A stretch of DNA of 37,982 nucleotides from Anaerolineae bacterium (GCA_025929715.1 JAICPS010000002.1:1-37982); one strand, 5' to 3'; positions 26,199 to 34,612 are shown, numbered from the stretch's first letter. Notes: generated by a model not told the origin, from the sequence alone. A program made the numbers and translations.

Positions 26199-27140
26199 TT
26201 ATACGCTAATCGTTGCTCCAAGCTTCTCGGCGACCCGCAATCTTGCGCTGCGGCTGCGAGGATTGATTTCGATTTCCTGCTCACCTGGCTTAACCGCCTT
26301 CCGGGTGATAAGCCTCACGACTGCTTCGGCATCACAGGTGCAGATAGGCTGACGCGGGGGACAAACACAGTCTCTAGTGAGATCTCGAAAAAAATTCTTA
26401 ACGAACCGGTCCTCTAACGAGTGGAAACTGATCACCGCGATGCGGCTACCGGGTTGCAACAGCTCGATGGCTTCCTGCAAGCCCACTTCCAACTCGGCAA
26501 GCTCCTGGTTAACAGCGATCCTTAGCGCCTGGAACACCTGCGTGGCGGGGTGAATTCGGCGGCGCCGCGAGTGGCCTGGCGCTTCGTGTTCGATCAGCTT
26601 TGCCAATTCAAACGTCGTAGATATCGGACGGGCGCTTACAATTGCCCGCGCATACTTACGGCTCAGACGTTCCTCGCCATAGCGCCAGAAGATATCCGCT
26701 AGAGCATTCGCGCTTAGACTGTTAACCAGGTCGGCGGCCGTTTTTCCCGCGCTGGTATCGAAACGCATGTCGAGTGGCCCCTCGCGCTGAAACGAAAAGC
26801 CTCGAGCGGGATTTTCTAACTGTCGTGACGATAAACCCAGGTCTAGCAAAATACCGTCCACCTTTGTAAAGCCATGGATTGGAGCCAATTCTCCCATCCG
26901 AGAGTAGCTGTCGTGCACAAACGTTACACGGTTGCTATGTTCTGCCAGACGATCTGCGGCGAATGACAAGGCCTCTTCGTCGCGATCGAAGGCCAACAAA
27001 CGGCCGTCGGGTGCCGAGGCTTCCAGGATACCGGCGCTGTGTCCGCCGGCTCCAACTGTACCGTCGACGTACTGTCCGCCAGGACGTGGCTCGAGTAAGG
27101 CCAGAACTTCATCGTACAGAACCGGAACATGCTCTTCCAT
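26199..27140 (-). CDS. rsmH: 16S rRNA (cytosine1402-N4)-methyltransferase
   Basis: This SAM-dependent methyltransferase (formerly MraW) modifies C1402 of 16S rRNA at the P site; 313 aa. Motif [11 protein letters not shown] is at 26-35. [39 protein letters not shown]-like, [20 protein letters not shown] and [16 protein letters not shown] are the standard conserved blocks. The C-terminus [15 protein letters not shown] is typical. It follows mraZ as in most bacteria. No Shine-Dalgarno site precedes the ATG at 27140; instead the 75-base gap upstream can fold into a long hairpin (27154-27212). Confidence 0.97.
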   Translation of the reverse strand: MEEHVPVLYDEVLALLEPRPGGQYVDGTVGAGGHSAGILEASAPDGRLLAFDRDEEALSFAADRLAEHSNRVTFVHDSYSRMGELAPIHGFTKVDGILLDLGLSSRQLENPARGFSFQREGPLDMRFDTSAGKTAADLVNSLSANALADIFWRYGEERLSRKYARAIVSARPISTTFELAKLIEHEAPGHSRRRRIHPATQVFQALRIAVNQELAELEVGLQEAIELLQPGSRIAVISFHSLEDRFVKNFFRDLTRDCVCPPRQPICTCDAEAVVRLITRKAVKPGEQEIEINPRSRSARLRVAEKLGATISV

Positions 27141-27153
27141 TTTGGAGAAGGAT

Positions 27154-27212
27154 AGGCTAGAGATCGGAACTTCTTAACGAGAGGATTGAGGGAAGGCCCC
27201 AATCTCTAGCCT
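27154..27212 (-). repeat. Long inverted repeat in the mraZ-rsmH gap
   Basis: AGGCTAGAGAT (27154-27164) and ATCTCTAGCCT (27202-27212) are perfect 11-base inverted repeats. The 37-base interval can form a further small stem around GGGGCCTTCCC (minus strand). The structure spans nearly all of the gap and ends 13 bases before the rsmH start. Confidence 0.55.
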
Positions 27213-27215
27213 CCA

Positions 27216-27641
27216 TTAAACTCCCAGATCTTCCCACCGCCGGGCATCATTGTTGTCCTCGATCGATTCCCGTACCGTCTGCCAGGCGTCAGCGCTCCAT
27301 AGTTCGATGTAATTAAACATGCCCGTGATAATCACTTCCCCATCAATTCCTGCGAATTCACGAAGATATTGGGGTACAATGATACGACCCTGACGATCTG
27401 GTTCGAGATCTACGGCGCCCGAAAAAACGCGACGACGAAAAGCGCGTACGCTTTCATCACCCAAGGGGCGCTGGGCAACCTTCGTGGCCAGCGATTCCCA
27501 TTCTTGAAATGGGAAGACCATAAGATTTTGGTCAAAGCCACGCGTCACGACAAGCCCCGCCGCCAGCTCCCCTCGGAACTTCGCCGGGATCGTAATACGT
27601 CCCTTGTCGTCGATGGTGTGAGTATACTCACCAAGAAACAT
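27216..27641 (-). CDS. mraZ: Transcriptional regulator MraZ
   Basis: The DNA-binding repressor of the dcw cluster; 141 aa, the usual size. It has two SpoVT-AbrB-type repeats: the first begins MFLGEYTHTIDDKGRITIPAKFRGEL (1-26), the second around 80-100 with FSGAVDLEPDRQGRIIVPQYLREFAGI. Each contains the conserved DxxGR motif (DDKGRI and DRQGRI). It is the first gene of the cluster. Three phased GTGGG-type repeats 150-180 bases upstream, next to a promoter, are its probable autoregulatory operator. The leader between promoter and ATG is long, about 180 bases, with no strong ribosome binding site. Confidence 0.97.
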   Translation of the reverse strand: MFLGEYTHTIDDKGRITIPAKFRGELAAGLVVTRGFDQNLMVFPFQEWESLATKVAQRPLGDESVRAFRRRVFSGAVDLEPDRQGRIIVPQYLREFAGIDGEVIITGMFNYIELWSADAWQTVRESIEDNNDARRWEDLGV

Positions 27642-27791
27642 GTCGTCTTAGATTGCCTGACCGAGGAACATCATCTTGAAAACACGGCGTAAGCTGGAAG
27701 TTACTTATGTGGGCCACCGGACCTGTTAAGAATTAGAACATCTGTACGGAATGTCCCATTTTTGGAAGCTTATTGGTCCGGATCTGGGCGA

Positions 27792-27821
27792 TGCGATCCA
27801 CATTCCCCCACTTCGTCCCAC
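27792..27821 (-). promoter_or_regulatory. MraZ operator: three 10-bp-phased GTGGG repeats
   Basis: On the minus strand GTGGGACGAA, GTGGGGGAAT and GTGGATCGCA follow each other without a gap (27812-27821, 27802-27811, 27792-27801). Known MraZ sites are repeats of TGGG or GTGKG separated so that they recur every 10 bases. The third repeat has one change (GTGGA). They start just after the predicted transcription start, a position suited to repression. Confidence 0.75.
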
Positions 27822-27831
27822 ATTCTGCAAC

Positions 27832-27860
27832 AGTATACACGATTAAACACGCTGTGTGAA
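27832..27860 (-). promoter_or_regulatory. Predicted sigma70 promoter of the dcw cluster (PmraZ)
   Basis: On the minus strand TTCACA (27855-27860) and TATACT (27832-27837) have a 17-base spacer and one mismatch each to consensus. Transcription would start near 27825, directly before the MraZ repeats. Confidence 0.65.
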
Positions 27861-27966
27861 GAAGTCCTGGGTACTAACCGGTATATTTTAAGGTACAGTA
27901 GCCGGCACACTTAACGGCTTGGTCTCGTTTTCGTCGCTGGGCCGTTTTAGGTAATACCGAATAAGA

Positions 27967-27989
27967 AGACCGCGGTGTTAAGGCGGTCT
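27967..27989. terminator. Hairpin upstream of the mraZ promoter
   Basis: AGACCGC and GCGGTCT pair perfectly around a nine-base loop. On the minus strand it is followed by TCTTATT, a weak T-rich tail, and could stop readthrough from trmD into the dcw promoter. The function is uncertain. Confidence 0.3.
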
Positions 27990-28195
27990 GAGTAAAGCCA
28001 TGCGCGTTTAAAAATGTTTCATGAAGTCGCAGGCTATAATAGCGGCGCCACTATGCGCTGTTGATGGATTTTCGTATCGAACCGTAAAGACTTTTTAGAT
28101 ACCCCAAGGAAGCGAACAGTCACTTCCACCGGCACAACAGTATTTTAACGCTTTTTTCACGCTTGTCCAGTAATTGCGGCCAAATTTCCCCCAAA

Positions 28196-28213
28196 ATAGC
28201 CCATATTGGCTAT
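28196..28213 (-). terminator. Possible intrinsic terminator of trmD
   Basis: ATAGCC and GGCTAT (six pairs, six-base loop) lie 30-47 bases after the trmD stop. On the minus strand TTTT then GGGGG follows. The stem is short, so termination efficiency is doubtful. Confidence 0.4.
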
Positions 28214-28242
28214 ATGTAACCGTGAATTTACTCCCAATCCTA

Positions 28243-29040
28243 CTATTTCGCGGTTTGCTCCTCGGCCAGAACTGCCAAGAATTTCTTGTCCTCTTCGCTT
28301 AACTCTACAGTCAACAGCAACTCTGGTCGCCTTTGCCACGTGCGGCGTAAGGCCTGTTCCCGGCGCCAGCGGGCGATACGCGCCGCATGTCCTGAGCGCA
28401 ACACATCGGGTACAACCCATTGGCCAAAGGTCGCCGGCCGCGTGTAGTGCGGGCCTTCCAGTAAGCCTGTGGCGAAGCTGTCTTGCTCGGCGGCGTCTTC
28501 TGCACCAAGAACGCCGGGAATCAGCCGGGCGACAGCATCCACGACGACCATCGCTGCTAACTCCCCTCCGGTCAGGACGTAATCACCAATGGACAGTTCA
28601 GCACTCACAAGGTGCTCGCGCACCCGCTCGTCTATACCTTCATAGCGACCACAGAGCAATATTAGACGTGGAAGTAGCGCCAGTTCGCCTGCCATTTTTT
28701 GATTGAATGATTTGCCCTGAGGCGTCAGCAAGATCAGCGGCGGTCGCGAAGGTGGTTGCCACTGCTCACCTCGGTTTTCTTGATCCCCAGGCCAGTTTTC
28801 AAGCACACCGTCCGGCGCGATGGCATTAACAGCCCGAAAGATTGGTTCTGGTTTCAATATCATCCCGCTTCCCCCGCCGTAGGGTGGTTCATCAGTCACG
28901 TGGTGTTTGTCAGTAGTGTATTCACGGATCTGGTGAGTATAGATTTGTAGAAGATCAGTCTCCTGTGCGCGCTCCAGGATGCTCGCCTGAAAATAGCCTT
29001 CAAATACTTCCGGAAAGAGAGTCAGTATGTCGATTCGCAT
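28243..29040 (-). CDS. trmD: tRNA (guanine37-N1)-methyltransferase
   Basis: This SPOUT-family enzyme methylates G37 next to the anticodon and prevents frameshifting; 265 aa from the ATG at 29040. The frame extends to 29076, but TrmD proteins begin [21 protein letters not shown]. Motifs are [38 protein letters not shown], and the trefoil-knot SAM site [13 protein letters not shown] with [30 protein letters not shown]. In many bacteria trmD sits with rpsP, rimM and rplS; here it is alone, divergent from rmlD and upstream of the dcw cluster. A predicted promoter at 29048-29076 would start transcription at the ATG itself. Confidence 0.97.
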   Translation of the reverse strand: MRIDILTLFPEVFEGYFQASILERAQETDLLQIYTHQIREYTTDKHHVTDEPPYGGGSGMILKPEPIFRAVNAIAPDGVLENWPGDQENRGEQWQPPSRPPLILLTPQGKSFNQKMAGELALLPRLILLCGRYEGIDERVREHLVSAELSIGDYVLTGGELAAMVVVDAVARLIPGVLGAEDAAEQDSFATGLLEGPHYTRPATFGQWVVPDVLRSGHAARIARWRREQALRRTWQRRPELLLTVELSEEDKKFLAVLAEEQTAK

Positions 29041-29047
29041 GTTGCCT

Positions 29048-29076
29048 ATTATCAGTACAGGGCGCCCAGGCGACAA
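29048..29076 (-). promoter_or_regulatory. Predicted trmD promoter giving a leaderless transcript
   Basis: On the minus strand TTGTCG (29071-29076) and GATAAT (29048-29053) are 17 bases apart. The expected start site is about 29041, one base before the ATG at 29040. This fits the absence of a good Shine-Dalgarno site. Confidence 0.5.
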
Positions 29077-29099
29077 GCGATGTGCATTTTGGTGTCAGG

Positions 29100-29128
29100 C
29101 TGACGCCGTCTGCAAGCGGCGCTATAAT
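29100..29128 (+). promoter_or_regulatory. Predicted sigma70 promoter of rmlD
   Basis: CTGACG (29100-29105) and TATAAT (29123-29128) have a 17-base spacer. Transcription would start near 29135, 46 bases before the GTG of rmlD, which has AGGAG (29170-29174) six bases upstream. Confidence 0.6.
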
Positions 29129-29180
29129 TCTGCAGTCAACCACCGGACGATGTTGCGGACAGTGTATCCAGGAGCGACAC

Positions 29181-30026
29181 GTGCAGATCTTGCTCACAGG
29201 AGTAAAAGGCCAATTGGGAAGGGAGCTGTCGGGCGCTCTGAGCGGGCATAACGTAACTGGCATCGATTTGCCCGAGGTGGACATCACCCAGCGCGAAGCG
29301 ATTCTCGCTGCCATAGAGGAGTCGACCGCTGACATCGTGATCCACTGTGCGGCCTATACCGATGTCGACGGCTGCGCGCGTGATCCACAACTCGCCTATC
29401 GCGTAAATGGACTTGGCACCCAAAACGTAGCGTTGGCCTGCCTTCAAACAGCAACCGAAATGGTACACATCAGCACGAACGAAGTTTTTGACGGATTGAA
29501 TCCCAATGGGTATGAGGAGTGGATGGCAATCAACCCACAGAATGCGTATGCCCGGTCCAAAGCTGCCGCCGAGCTTCACGTGCGCCAATTATTGAGCCGC
29601 GCCTATATTGTTCGCACAGCCTGGGCTTATGCTCCAGGCGGTCGCAACTTTGTTCACGCAATCCTGAAACACGCGCGCGATAAGGGCGCGGTCCGCGTTG
29701 TGACCGACGAAATCGGTAATCCAACTTACATGCGCGACGTCGCGGTTGCTATCCGACAGTTGATCGAAACCGGGCAATATGGGACTTACCACTTTGTGAA
29801 CGAAGGAAGTTGCTCGCGATGGGAGTTTGCCAATGAAATTTTGCGCCTGGCAGGCCTCCAGAACGTTGGCAATACGCCGATCCTGAGCCATGAATTTCGC
29901 CGCGCTTCGACGCCGCCCCTCTATGGCGCCCTTCACAACGTCGCCGGGGCTGCGCTGGGCATCAGGTTGCGGCCGTGGGAGGAGGCGTTGACGGAGTTTA
30001 TGGGACTAGAGATTGGAGATTGGTGA
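29181..30026 (+). CDS. rmlD: dTDP-4-dehydrorhamnose reductase-like protein (RmlD family)
   Basis: A short-chain dehydrogenase/reductase predicted to make dTDP-L-rhamnose; 281 aa from the GTG at 29181, chosen because AGGAG precedes it and because the family begins right at ILLTGVKGQLG. The NAD(P) motif TGVKGQLG is at 6-13, and catalytic Y123-x-x-x-K127 lies in NPQNAYARSKAAAE. The usual STDYVFDG reads STNEVFDG (98-105). DEIGNPTYMRDVA and the Trp/Arg-rich C-terminus fit the family. rmlA, rmlB and rmlC are not in this window, so a different nucleotide-sugar reductase role (MAT2B/RmlD-like) is possible. Its stop overlaps the next start by one base. Confidence 0.85.
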   Translation: MQILLTGVKGQLGRELSGALSGHNVTGIDLPEVDITQREAILAAIEESTADIVIHCAAYTDVDGCARDPQLAYRVNGLGTQNVALACLQTATEMVHISTNEVFDGLNPNGYEEWMAINPQNAYARSKAAAELHVRQLLSRAYIVRTAWAYAPGGRNFVHAILKHARDKGAVRVVTDEIGNPTYMRDVAVAIRQLIETGQYGTYHFVNEGSCSRWEFANEILRLAGLQNVGNTPILSHEFRRASTPPLYGALHNVAGAALGIRLRPWEEALTEFMGLEIGDW

Positions 30027-32134
30027 TGGGACGAAATGATGGCGTAGAGCCGCCAGATCTAGAGCGTAAGCCGGTTGAATTGACGATGCATGGGCACACG
30101 CGAATCGACAACTATTATTGGTTGCGTGAGCGGGACAATCCTGAAGTGATTGCTTATCTGGAGGCAGAAAATCGCTTCACACAAGGCGCCCTCGCCCATA
30201 CCGAGGGGCTACAAGAGTCGCTATACGAAGAGATGGTTGGGCGTATTCAGGAGACTGATCAGACGGTTCCAGAGGGGATCGATGATTATTTTTACTACTC
30301 GCGCACAGAAAAAGATAAGGAATACAGAATTTATTGCCGAAAGCATGGCTCAGCAGACACGGTGCCGGGGTCAAACAAGCAAGAAGAAGTTCTTCTGGAT
30401 CTGAACGTACTTGCGGAGGGGCAAGAGTATCTAAACATGGGGATCTATAAGGTCAGCCCCAATCATAACGTGCTGGCCTACTCACTCGATACGGATGGCT
30501 CGGAAGAATACACCATCTACTTTAAGAACCTGCAAACTGGGGAGAGGTGGACAGACGAAATTCGGCGAACGGACTACTCGGCGGAATGGGCCAACGACAG
30601 CCGCACACTTTTTTACACCACTTTTGATGAGGCCAAACGTAGCGATAAGGTGTGGCGCCATAAACTGGGCAGCGATTCCGCGAACGATGAACTTCTTTTC
30701 CACGAAAGTGATGAGCTGTTTCGCGTCTTCTTATATAAGACCAAGGACCAACGCTACATTGTTCAACTTGTTCGCAGCTTAGAAACTTCTGAAGCACATA
30801 CGCTTAACGCCGATCGTCCTGATGGAGAGTTTGCGCTGATCCAAGAGCGCAGTGCCGGCGTTCGCTATCACGCCGAACACCATGATGGGCGTTTCTTCAT
30901 CGTCACCAACCTTGAGGCGACAAATTTCAAGCTGGTAACTGCGCCAGTGGATGCACCCGGCCAGGAAAACTGGCGCGAGTTCCTCGCACACCGCGATTCG
31001 GTTAAGATCGATGATATTGAGCTGTTTGCCGGTCACCTCGTTGTTTACGAACGGAAAAACGGTCTGCGAGCAATCCGTATTACGGATCTACAGAGCAACG
31101 AAACGCATTACGTAGAGTTTCCAGAGCCTGTTTACACTTTTGCGGACAACAGCAATCCAGAATTTCACACGGAGGTGCTTCGATTTACCTACCAATCACT
31201 CACCACGTCCCAATCTGTCTACGACTACAACATGGTTGACGCAAGCCGAGAGCTAAGAAAACAGGAGCCGGTCAAAGGTTATGATCCTCGGGCCTACTGC
31301 AGCGAACGCATCTTTGCGCAGGCGGAAGACGGCGCTCAGATCCCCATATCCCTGGTTTACAGGGCGGATTGTTATGAGGCGGGCCGACCGATGCCTTGTC
31401 TCCTTTACGGCTATGGCTCCTACGGGTACTGCATTGATCCTGGGTTCAGCAGTAGTCGCGTGAGCCTGCTAGATCGGGGGGTAATCTGGGTGATTGCTCA
31501 CGTTCGCGGCGGCGAGGAAATGGGGCGCACCTGGTATGAACAGGGCAAGTTCCTACACAAGCGCAATACGTTTAGCGATTTCATCGCCTGCGCCCGGCGC
31601 CTGATAGACGAGAAGTATACCGACAGCGATAGGCTGGCAATTATGGGGCGCAGCGCAGGTGGACTATTAATTGGCGCCGTTCTTAACATGGCTCCAGAGT
31701 TGTTCAGTGCAGCGGTCGCGGGAGTTCCGTTCGTAGACGTGCTCACCACCATGTTAGACGAGTCAATCCCGCTCACAGTCGGCGAGTTCGAGGAATGGGG
31801 CAATCCAAAAGATCCAGAATACTACCATTACATGCTCTCCTACTCACCCTATGATAACGTAGCGGCGCGCACATATCCCGACATACTCGTGACGGCCGGC
31901 CTGAACGATCCGCGGGTACAATACTGGGAACCTGCGAAATGGGTTGCGCGCCTCCGCGACTCCTGGGCTGGCAACAACCGCCTCCTGCTTAAGACAGAAA
32001 TGGGCGCTGGTCATGCCGGGCCTTCAGGGCGCTACGAATCGCTGCGCGAAGTAGCACTGTACTACGCTTTCGTTCTTGATGCCCTCGCAGTGCCGGCATC
32101 TGGCGGGGGCAGCAGCGAATACGACCGTGCCTGA
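30026..32134 (+). CDS. Oligopeptidase B-like serine peptidase (S9 family)
   Basis: A 702-aa prolyl-oligopeptidase-family enzyme that cleaves short peptides, probably after basic residues; no signal peptide, so cytoplasmic. The N-terminal block ERKPVELTMHGHTRIDNYYWLRERDNPEVIAYLEAEN is typical of PtrB. A beta-propeller follows (about 75-400), then the alpha/beta-hydrolase domain with GYGSYG, VIAHVRGGEEMGRTWYEQGK and the catalytic triad S543 (MGRSAGG), D628 (AGLNDPRV) and H663 (GAGHAGPSGR). E. coli oligopeptidase B is 686 aa. The ATG at 30026 shares a base with the rmlD stop; upstream start codons in frame lie inside rmlD. It is surrounded by glycan genes, without an obvious link. Confidence 0.9.
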   Translation: MGRNDGVEPPDLERKPVELTMHGHTRIDNYYWLRERDNPEVIAYLEAENRFTQGALAHTEGLQESLYEEMVGRIQETDQTVPEGIDDYFYYSRTEKDKEYRIYCRKHGSADTVPGSNKQEEVLLDLNVLAEGQEYLNMGIYKVSPNHNVLAYSLDTDGSEEYTIYFKNLQTGERWTDEIRRTDYSAEWANDSRTLFYTTFDEAKRSDKVWRHKLGSDSANDELLFHESDELFRVFLYKTKDQRYIVQLVRSLETSEAHTLNADRPDGEFALIQERSAGVRYHAEHHDGRFFIVTNLEATNFKLVTAPVDAPGQENWREFLAHRDSVKIDDIELFAGHLVVYERKNGLRAIRITDLQSNETHYVEFPEPVYTFADNSNPEFHTEVLRFTYQSLTTSQSVYDYNMVDASRELRKQEPVKGYDPRAYCSERIFAQAEDGAQIPISLVYRADCYEAGRPMPCLLYGYGSYGYCIDPGFSSSRVSLLDRGVIWVIAHVRGGEEMGRTWYEQGKFLHKRNTFSDFIACARRLIDEKYTDSDRLAIMGRSAGGLLIGAVLNMAPELFSAAVAGVPFVDVLTTMLDESIPLTVGEFEEWGNPKDPEYYHYMLSYSPYDNVAARTYPDILVTAGLNDPRVQYWEPAKWVARLRDSWAGNNRLLLKTEMGAGHAGPSGRYESLREVALYYAFVLDALAVPASGGGSSEYDRA

Positions 32135-33116
32135 TAATCGCGACAGCCGGCAACCACTGGTTTCTGTCATCATTCCACACTGGAACGGCAAGCCCCACCT
32201 GCAGACGTGTCTCACGTCATTGCAACGCCAGACCCTATTGCAGCACGAGGTGATCCTGGTCGATAACGGCTCGACTGATGGATCGCAAGATTTTGTCCGC
32301 GACCGATTCCGGCAAATCATTCTGCTTGAGTTGGGACGCAATCTTGGCTTTACGGGTGCGTGTAACGCGGGCTATCGCGTGGCGCGCGGTGAATTTGTGG
32401 TTTTGTTAAATAATGACACGGAAGCAGATCCCAGGTGGCTTGAAGCGGTTGTCGATAGCTTTCGACGTAACGCGAGCGCCGGCATCATTGCCAGCAAGCT
32501 CCTTCTTTTTGATAGGCGCGACCACTTTCATGCGGCGGGCGATTTTTATCGCGTCGACGGCATTCCCGGCAATCGCGGTGTATGGCAGTTGGACGTGGGT
32601 CAATATGACGTGGAAGAAGAGGTATTCGGCGCGTGTGGCGCGGCGGCAGCCTATCGCAGGCAGATGCTCGACGAGATCGGTTTTCTGGACGACACTTTTT
32701 ACTTTTCATGCGAGGATGTCGATCTGGCGTGGCGCGCCCAGTTAAGCGGCTGGAAAGTAATATACGCGCCGCAAGCCGTCGTCTATCATAAGCTCAAGGC
32801 CACGGGTGGCAGCCTCACCGGCAGCTACTTTGACGGCCGCAATTTCCTATATCTTATTTGGAAAAACTATCCTTCTTCGCTGCTTCGCTGTTACTGGCGC
32901 CAACTCCTGAAAGCTCAATGGTGCATCAGCCATGACGCGCTGGTCTCGTGGCGCGGAAACGCAGCGCGGGCGCGCTTGCGCGGGCAACTGGCCGGAATTT
33001 GCGGCATCGGTCGTATGTTGAGCAGGCGCCGGCGTGTCCAAGCCGATCGGCGAGTGTCCGACGCTTACCTGATGCAGCGCTTAACGGCCGTTGACGTCTC
33101 CTCCTGGCACGGGTAA
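32127..33116 (+). CDS. Glycosyltransferase family 2 (rhamnosyltransferase-like)
   Basis: A 329-aa GT-A fold transferase. The start is taken as the GTG at 32127, eight bases inside the previous gene, because it leads directly to LVSVIIPHWNGKPHLQTCLTSL (11-32); the frame also opens further upstream. DNGSTDGS is at 46-53, the metal-binding LNNDTE around 94-99, and an acceptor-site ED motif in SCEDVDLAWRAQLSGWKVIYAP. This combination is characteristic of the WbbL/RfbF-like branch that often transfers rhamnose. The presence of an rmlD-type gene two genes upstream agrees. The C-terminal third is rich in Arg and Trp and has hydrophobic patches, but no clear membrane helix. The sugar and acceptor are unproven. 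Confidence 0.85.
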   Translation: MPDNRDSRQPLVSVIIPHWNGKPHLQTCLTSLQRQTLLQHEVILVDNGSTDGSQDFVRDRFRQIILLELGRNLGFTGACNAGYRVARGEFVVLLNNDTEADPRWLEAVVDSFRRNASAGIIASKLLLFDRRDHFHAAGDFYRVDGIPGNRGVWQLDVGQYDVEEEVFGACGAAAAYRRQMLDEIGFLDDTFYFSCEDVDLAWRAQLSGWKVIYAPQAVVYHKLKATGGSLTGSYFDGRNFLYLIWKNYPSSLLRCYWRQLLKAQWCISHDALVSWRGNAARARLRGQLAGICGIGRMLSRRRRVQADRRVSDAYLMQRLTAVDVSSWHG

Positions 33117-33180
33117 GATTGCGCGTCTGGCGCCTGTCGAGTGGACCTCGCGCTCTAAATCCGCCAGCGCCGACCTCAAT

Positions 33181-33969
33181 ATGAATAAAAAGACACCCTT
33201 ACTGAGCATTATTGTCCCGGCCTATAATGAGGCTGCTCGTCTGCCTCAGACCCTTCCCCAGATTGTCGAATTTATTCTGGAGCAGCCCTACAAGGCCGAG
33301 TTGCTCATTGTCAACAATAACAGTAATGACGATACGTACGCTATAGCCTGCGACTTTGCCGGCGAATTTCCATTCATTAAAGTTCTTGACGAACCAAACC
33401 AGGGAAAAGGAGCCGCTGTACGTACGGGATTGATGGCCGCCAGCGGCGACTACCTGTTCATGGCAGATGCAGACCTTTCGATGCCGATTGATGAGGTCAG
33501 CAAATTCCTTCCGGCGGCTCTGGGCGATTATGATGTCGCGATTGGCAGTCGCGAAGCGCCGGGCGCAGTACGTTACAATGAACCCGAGTATCGCCATCTC
33601 ATGGGGCGCATCTTCAACCTGATCGTTAAGATTCTGGCGGTTCCCGGCTTTCAGGATACGCAGGCGGGCTTCAAATGTTTTCGACGGCAGGTAGCGCTAG
33701 ACGTACTGTCCAGTCAGACCATCAATGGATGGGCCTTCGACGTTGAGCTGCTCTACATCGCCTTGCTGCGTGGTTACGACATCATCGAGGTGCCCATTCA
33801 CTGGTATTATCGGCGCAACAGCCGCATCAGTCCCATAAGAGACGCCCTGGAAATGGTGCGCGAGGTGTTGCGTATCCGCCTCAACGACCTGCAGGGCCGG
33901 TATGATCGACCGGCATCGCTCGAGACCGCACAGCATAAGCCTGCCGCAAGTCGCAATGAGCTCCAATAA
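33181..33969 (+). CDS. Glycosyltransferase family 2, dolichyl-phosphate glucosyltransferase (ALG5)-like
   Basis: A 262-aa GT2 enzyme from the ATG at 33181; the frame runs back to a TTG at 33091 that overlaps the previous gene. The N-terminal LLSIIVPAYNEAARLPQTL (7-25), NNNSNDDT (45-52), NQGKGAAVRTGLMAASGDY (73-91), the DxD motif D96-A-D98 and DTQAGFKCFRR are the hallmarks of polyprenyl-phosphate glucosyl/mannosyl transferases of the ALG5/DPM1 type. There is no C-terminal membrane helix. It would charge a polyprenyl phosphate with sugar for use by GT87-type enzymes, such as the one at the start of the window. The substrate is inferred only. Confidence 0.85.
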   Translation: MNKKTPLLSIIVPAYNEAARLPQTLPQIVEFILEQPYKAELLIVNNNSNDDTYAIACDFAGEFPFIKVLDEPNQGKGAAVRTGLMAASGDYLFMADADLSMPIDEVSKFLPAALGDYDVAIGSREAPGAVRYNEPEYRHLMGRIFNLIVKILAVPGFQDTQAGFKCFRRQVALDVLSSQTINGWAFDVELLYIALLRGYDIIEVPIHWYYRRNSRISPIRDALEMVREVLRIRLNDLQGRYDRPASLETAQHKPAASRNELQ

Positions 33970-34612
33970 CCGACACGGCACTTTGCCTACCCTGGAACTG
34001 GAAAACGCCGTGCGTGCTGAAACCGGCCTGCGCCACATCGTAGGGCTTGACGAAGCCGGACGTGGGGCTTTGGCGGGTCCGGTCGTCGCCGCTGCCGTCA
34101 TCCTACCGCTCGATGCACCGCATCGACTGCGATATTTGCGGGAGGTCAACGATTCCAAGCAGTTGACCGCAAAGCAGCGGGAACGGCTCTACATTCTTAT
34201 CGTGGAGCACGCGCTTTCTTGGGGCGTGGGTAGTAGCCCCGCCGAGGACATTGACCGGATGGGCATCATTCCCGCCAATGTCAGGGCCATGGAGGCTGCG
34301 CTGAAGCAGCTCGATCCACCCGGCGAGTTTTTGCTGATCGATGGGCGCATGCGCCTGAGTAATGTGTCGCTGCCCCAACAATCGGTGATTCGTGGTGACA
34401 GCCTGAGCCTGAGCATTGCGGCGGCCTCAATTCTGGCTAAGGTCACTCGGGACAGGCACATGATCGCTTTGGAGAGTTCCTATCCCCAATACGGTTTCGG
34501 GCGGCACAAAGGATATTGCACACGGCAGCACGTTGTGGCAATCGACCGTCATGGTCCCTGTCCTACGATTCACCGCTACTCATTCGCGCCGATTCGGCCG
34601 CCGCTCCTCTAG
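33956..34612 (+). CDS. rnhB: Ribonuclease HII
   Basis: This enzyme removes ribonucleotides from DNA and RNA from hybrids; 218 aa from the ATG at 33956, which overlaps the preceding gene by 14 bases. An earlier start at 33902 would lie wholly inside that gene. The metal site is visible as D32-E33 in GLDEAGRGALAGPVVAAAVIL, the DSKQL segment, and the aspartate of AASILAKVTRDRHM. The motif GRGPLAGP reads GRGALAGP here. The tail YPQYGFGRHKGYCTRQHVVAIDRHGPCPTIHRYSF is standard. It is the last + strand gene and converges on the hydantoinase A gene. Confidence 0.95.
   Translation: MSSNNRHGTLPTLELENAVRAETGLRHIVGLDEAGRGALAGPVVAAAVILPLDAPHRLRYLREVNDSKQLTAKQRERLYILIVEHALSWGVGSSPAEDIDRMGIIPANVRAMEAALKQLDPPGEFLLIDGRMRLSNVSLPQQSVIRGDSLSLSIAAASILAKVTRDRHMIALESSYPQYGFGRHKGYCTRQHVVAIDRHGPCPTIHRYSFAPIRPPLL

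Larger units (their letters stand above)
27642..28242. other. 601-base non-coding region between trmD and mraZ
   Basis: I see no convincing coding frame or tRNA. It holds, going along the minus strand from trmD: a small hairpin with a T-run (28196-28213), a GC hairpin (27967-27989), the mraZ promoter (27832-27860), the MraZ operator repeats (27792-27821) and a long untranslated leader. The rest is AT-richer sequence with no recognised element. Confidence 0.6.

Noticed and set aside
26129-26284. 52-residue N-terminal extension of the FtsL-like protein
   Set aside because: It would overlap rsmH and translate through the hairpin repeat; the ATG at 26128 has a better ribosome binding site.
28035-28040. 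Perfect TATAAT on the plus strand in the trmD-mraZ gap, possible small RNA promoter
   Set aside because: No -35 element at suitable spacing, no extended -10, and no recognisable RNA or frame downstream.
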